A stretch of 16,216 bases of DNA, from contig JAHIJU010000012.1 of assembly GCA_018898235.1 (NCBI GenBank), positions 1 through 16,216 of the forward strand, given 5' to 3'. The position numbers and the translations under genes are program-made. The notes under the pieces are model-generated. The model did not search any database and was not told the origin of the DNA. It saw nothing but the letters and a program-made list of their open reading frames with translations. Source of the DNA: Actinomycetota bacterium. GTDB lineage: Bacteria > Actinomycetota > Actinomycetes > Actinomycetales > Cellulomonadaceae. Below are positions 13,746 through 16,216 of the stretch, piece after piece; the first letter of the stretch is position 1; each line of letters opens with the position of its first letter.

Positions 13746-15086
13746 TCAGCGCAGCCGCCGGGCGTCGGCCAAGGTCACCAACCGTTCGGCGGCGTGGTCG
13801 ACGAGTCGGGGCGGGTACCCCGCGGGGGCCGGGTCGGTGAGCCACGGCTGGTGCGCGGCCGGTCCGGGCAGCCCGGCGAGCTCGGGCACCCAGCGCCGGA
13901 CGTAGTCGCCCTGAGGGTCGAACCGCAGCCCCTGGGTCACGGGGTTGAACACCCGCACGTACTGCGCGGCGTCGAGCCCGGTGCCGGCCACCCACTGCCA
14001 GCTCAGCTGGTTGTTGGCGACCTCACCGTCGACCAGCCGCGCCATGAACCAGGCAGCCCCCCGTTGCCAGCGCACGTGCAGGTCCTTGACCAGGAACGAC
14101 GCGACCACCATCCGCACCCGGCCCGGGAGCCGCCCCTCGACCAGGAGCTGGCGCATCCCGGCGTCGACGAACGGGTAGCCGGTTCGCCCGCCGGACCAGG
14201 CCGCCAGCCGTTCGGCCTCCTCGTCGCCCCGCGCCCAGGAGTCCTCGGGGGCCTGCGGGTGCAGCGAGTGGTGGGCCGCCCGGGGCTGGTGCCACAGCAC
14301 ATCGGCGTGGAACTCGCGCCAGCCGAGCTGCGCGGTGAACCGGGTGTGCGCGGGGGAGCCGTCCCGCAGGTCGCGCAGCAGGGTCCGCGGGTGCAGCTCC
14401 CCGAACCGCAACGCCGCCGAGAGCCTGGACGTGCCGTCGACGTCGACCCGGTCCCGGTCCTGGTCGTACCGCGCGAGCCCCTCGTCGACGAATGCGGACC
14501 ACCGCGCCCGCGCGGCCTGCTCACCCGCGGGCGGCAGGCGTACGTCGTGTGCGGGTGGTTCGGGGAACGCGTCGCTCACCAGCTCCGCCCAGCGCACGTG
14601 CTCGGCCAGGGGGGCCGGCTCCGGCCACCCGTGGGTGAGCCAGGCGCGCAGGAACGGGGTGAACACCCGGTAGGCGGTGCCGCCGCCCGTGCGCAGCAGC
14701 CCCGGTCCGACGGCGTACGGCGACCCGGTGGCCACCAGCGGGACGTCGCCCAGGGCGGTGGCGACGGCGGCGTCCCGACGTCGCCCGTACGGCTCGGTCG
14801 CCGCGCTCACGTGCACGGCGTCCGCCTGCACCTGCCGGGCGACGGCCGGCACGACGGTCACCGGGTCGCCGACACGCACGACGAGCCTGCCGCCGAGCGC
14901 CTCGTCCAGCGCACGCCAGGAACGCTGCAGGTAGGCCAGGCGTGGCGCCGCGTCGAGCGACCACAGCCGACGGTCGGCGACCACCAGGGCCACCACCTCG
15001 CCGTCCGCGGAGCCACCCGCCGCGGCCGCCAGTGCCGGGTGGTCGTGGAGCCGCAGGTCACGGCGCAACCACAGGATGCTCGGCAC
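13746..15086 (-). CDS. phrB: Deoxyribodipyrimidine photolyase (class I cryptochrome/photolyase family)
   Basis: A 446-residue light-driven DNA repair enzyme that splits UV-induced cyclobutane pyrimidine dimers using reduced FAD. The N-terminal alpha/beta domain starts ILWLRRDLRLHDHPAL (4-19). The FAD-binding helical domain shows DGTSRLSAALRFGELHPRT (217-235), GWREFHADVLWH, GRTGYPFVDAGMRQL (300-314), RMVVASFLVKDLHVRW (325-340), NNQLSWQWVAGTGLDAA (358-374) and RVFNPVTQGLRFD. By alignment to E. coli PhrB, W363 and W340 correspond to W382 and W359 of the electron-transfer chain, and W284 is the likely third. The start is a GTG (plus-strand 15084-15086) with a TAGGTT box six bases upstream and no Shine-Dalgarno. 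Which antenna chromophore it binds is not visible. A cryptochrome-like sensor is possible but less likely, given the strong similarity to CPD photolyases. Confidence 0.93.
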   Translation of the reverse strand: MPSILWLRRDLRLHDHPALAAAAGGSADGEVVALVVADRRLWSLDAAPRLAYLQRSWRALDEALGGRLVVRVGDPVTVVPAVARQVQADAVHVSAATEPYGRRRDAAVATALGDVPLVATGSPYAVGPGLLRTGGGTAYRVFTPFLRAWLTHGWPEPAPLAEHVRWAELVSDAFPEPPAHDVRLPPAGEQAARARWSAFVDEGLARYDQDRDRVDVDGTSRLSAALRFGELHPRTLLRDLRDGSPAHTRFTAQLGWREFHADVLWHQPRAAHHSLHPQAPEDSWARGDEEAERLAAWSGGRTGYPFVDAGMRQLLVEGRLPGRVRMVVASFLVKDLHVRWQRGAAWFMARLVDGEVANNQLSWQWVAGTGLDAAQYVRVFNPVTQGLRFDPQGDYVRRWVPELAGLPGPAAHQPWLTDPAPAGYPPRLVDHAAERLVTLADARRLR

Positions 15087-15092
15087 GCGCCG

Positions 15093-15098
15093 AACCTA
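15093..15098 (-). promoter_or_regulatory. Candidate -10 box (TAGGTT) for leaderless photolyase gene
   Basis: On the minus strand TAGGTT is followed by six bases and the GTG start, so initiation would occur at the start codon. No Shine-Dalgarno is present. The match to TAnnnT is good, but no -35 is recognisable. Confidence 0.4.
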
Positions 15099-15195
15099 GC
15101 CCCGGGTGCCGCGCGCCGCCGGGTGGCGACCTCTGCCGGCCCGTTCGACGGTCGGCGTTCCAGCGCGTTGCGCGCCCCCAGGGCACAAGGTTCGC

Positions 15196-15201
15196 CACGA
15201 T
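15196..15201 (+). promoter_or_regulatory. Candidate -10 box (CACGAT) for the peptide transporter gene
   Basis: CACGAT lies six bases before the GTG at 15208 and matches TATAAT at positions 2, 5 and 6. The bases between are GGGCCC, with no Shine-Dalgarno. The remainder of the 121-nt divergent gap (15087-15207) holds small GC-rich inverted repeats, such as GCGCG/CGCGC around 15163-15175, whose role I cannot assign. Confidence 0.3.
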
Positions 15202-15207
15202 GGGCCC

Positions 15208-16216
15208 GTGACCACGGCTGATACCCCGCAGCGGGCCCCGCGCACCTTCTTCGGCCACCCCATGGGACTGGTCACGCTGTTCAGCACCGAGCTGTGGGAG
15301 CGGTTCAGCTTCTACGGCATGCGGGCGATCCTGCTGTACTTCGTCACCGACACCGCCGCCAACGACGGGCTCGGGCTGGACGAGGCCACCGGCACGGCCC
15401 TGGTCGCGGTGTACGGGTCGGTGGTCTACCTGCTGTCGGTGCTCGGTGGCTGGTTGGCGGACCGGGTGATCGGCGCGCGTCGGTCGGTGCTGTACGGCGG
15501 GGTGGTCATCGCCTCGGGCCACGTGTTCCTGGCCCTGCCGGGGCATGCCACGGCGTACGCCGGCATCGTCCTGGTGGCGATCGGCACCGGTCTGCTCAAG
15601 CCGAACGTGTCGAGCATGGTCGGCCAGCTCTACGGACGCGACGACCCTCGGCGGGACTCGGCGTTCTCGATCTTCTACATGGGCATCAACATCGGGGCGC
15701 TGGCAGCGCCCCTGGTGGTGGGCGCGGCGCGGGCGGTCGGCGGGTACCACGCGGGGTTCGCGGTGGCGGCCGTCGGGATGGCGGTCGCGCTCGGCTTCTA
15801 CGTCGCCGGGCACCGGCTGCTGGGCTCTGCCGGGATCGAGGTGCCGAACCGGTTGACCCGTGCCGACACCCCCGCGGTGCTGCGGCTCGTCGGGTGGGTG
15901 GCCCTCGGGGTGGGGGTCGCGGCGGTGATCGGCTGGTTCGCGCTCGACAGCACGGCCGAGGGCCCGGTGGCGCTGCTGGTGGCGATCAACGCCCTGGCCT
16001 ACCTGGCGATCGGCGCGCCGGTCGCCACGCTCGTCGTGATGTTCCGCTCGCCCAAGGTCAACGCGGCCGAACGCAGCCGGTTGCGCGCCTACGTGCCGCT
16101 GTTCGTGGCGGCGGTGTTCTTCTGGATGATCGCCGAGCAGGCTTCGAGCACGCTGTCGGTCTACGCCCGCGACCACACGACGCTCACGCTGGCGGGCGTG
16201 AGCGTCTCGCCCGAGC
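15208..16216 (+). CDS. POT/PTR-family peptide MFS transporter, N-terminal part (runs off right edge)
   Basis: The first 336 codons of a membrane transporter that imports di- and tripeptides with protons. The TM1 signature ELWERFSFYGMR (E28-x-x-E31-R32) is the proton-coupling E-x-x-E-R motif. GGWLADRVIGARR (80-92) is the loop after TM2. GTGLLKPNVSSMVGQLY (126-142) carries the conserved lysine K131 of TM4, and FSIFYMGINIGAL (153-165) is the PTR2 signature. FFWMIAEQ (304-311) corresponds to TM7 with its conserved glutamate E310. At least eight hydrophobic segments are visible before the window ends. No other start fits better than GTG 15208: the protein begins MTTADTPQRAPRTFFGHPMG, the usual short cytoplasmic leader before TM1. 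It diverges from the photolyase gene. Relatives include DtpT of lactic acid bacteria. Confidence 0.92.
   Translation, partial: MTTADTPQRAPRTFFGHPMGLVTLFSTELWERFSFYGMRAILLYFVTDTAANDGLGLDEATGTALVAVYGSVVYLLSVLGGWLADRVIGARRSVLYGGVVIASGHVFLALPGHATAYAGIVLVAIGTGLLKPNVSSMVGQLYGRDDPRRDSAFSIFYMGINIGALAAPLVVGAARAVGGYHAGFAVAAVGMAVALGFYVAGHRLLGSAGIEVPNRLTRADTPAVLRLVGWVALGVGVAAVIGWFALDSTAEGPVALLVAINALAYLAIGAPVATLVVMFRSPKVNAAERSRLRAYVPLFVAAVFFWMIAEQASSTLSVYARDHTTLTLAGVSVSPE

Noticed and set aside
13735..13749. CTGAG/CTCAG inverted repeat across the convergent dehydrogenase and photolyase stops, as a bidirectional terminator
   Set aside because: Convergent TGA stops are complementary by nature, the stem is only 5 bp, and no U tract is present, so chance explains it.
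1..16216. CRISPR arrays, tRNA or rRNA genes, insertion sequences, phage or toxin-antitoxin genes
   Set aside because: I saw no regularly spaced repeats, no cloverleaf-like or rRNA-like stretch, and no transposase, integrase or toxin motif on either strand. I could not run a covariance or profile search.

Overview
The window is a dense, high-GC, gene-packed stretch of chromosome that looks like a Gram-positive actinobacterium. The gene order (cysteine desulfurase, mnmA, a MetE-like protein, NAD+ DNA ligase, gatC-gatA-gatB) resembles what I recall of the Mycobacterium tuberculosis region around Rv3025c-Rv3009c. The enlarged LigA and the apparent leaderless GTG starts would suit a Micrococcales-type organism, for example Cellulomonas-like, but that placement is recall and inference. 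No stretch above 300 bases lacks a gene; the largest intergenic gaps are about 140 nt (12134-12273) and 121 nt (15087-15207).

Layout. Positions 1-209 on the minus strand hold the first 69 codons of a phosphotransferase-like gene. It diverges from a plus-strand block that begins at 277: cysteine desulfurase (iscS), tRNA 2-thiouridylase (mnmA), a MetE-like protein, NAD+ DNA ligase (ligA), a double-GNAT protein and an S8 serine protease. Most of these overlap by 1-4 nt or lie 1 nt apart, so cotranscription is likely. After a GC-rich hairpin and a candidate leaderless promoter comes gatC-gatA-gatB, with each junction an ATGA overlap. A RimJ/RimL-type GNAT with its own ribosome binding site and a D-2-hydroxyacid dehydrogenase follow. 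A class I photolyase runs convergently on the minus strand. It diverges from a POT-family peptide transporter that runs off the right edge.

Functions. IscS and MnmA form a sulfur relay: IscS mobilises cysteine sulfur, and MnmA uses it to thiolate the wobble uridine of tRNAs. GatCAB amidates misacylated Glu-tRNA(Gln) and/or Asp-tRNA(Asn), so two blocks serve tRNA and translation quality. LigA and the photolyase serve DNA replication and repair. The rest are two acetyltransferases, a secreted and membrane-anchored protease, a dehydrogenase and a peptide importer.

I see mainly housekeeping genes and no mobile element, CRISPR array, phage gene or defence island. I did not find a convincing undescribed system. 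The items most worth a second look are: a LigA about 140 residues longer than usual, with an insertion before its helix-hairpin-helix core; a MetE-like protein lacking the expected zinc ligands; a fusion of a GNAT domain to an Rv0428c-like acetyltransferase; an 18-nt tandem duplication forming the ligA/GNAT overlap; a mycosin-shaped protease without an ESX locus; and TAnnnT-like boxes 6-7 nt upstream of several start codons.
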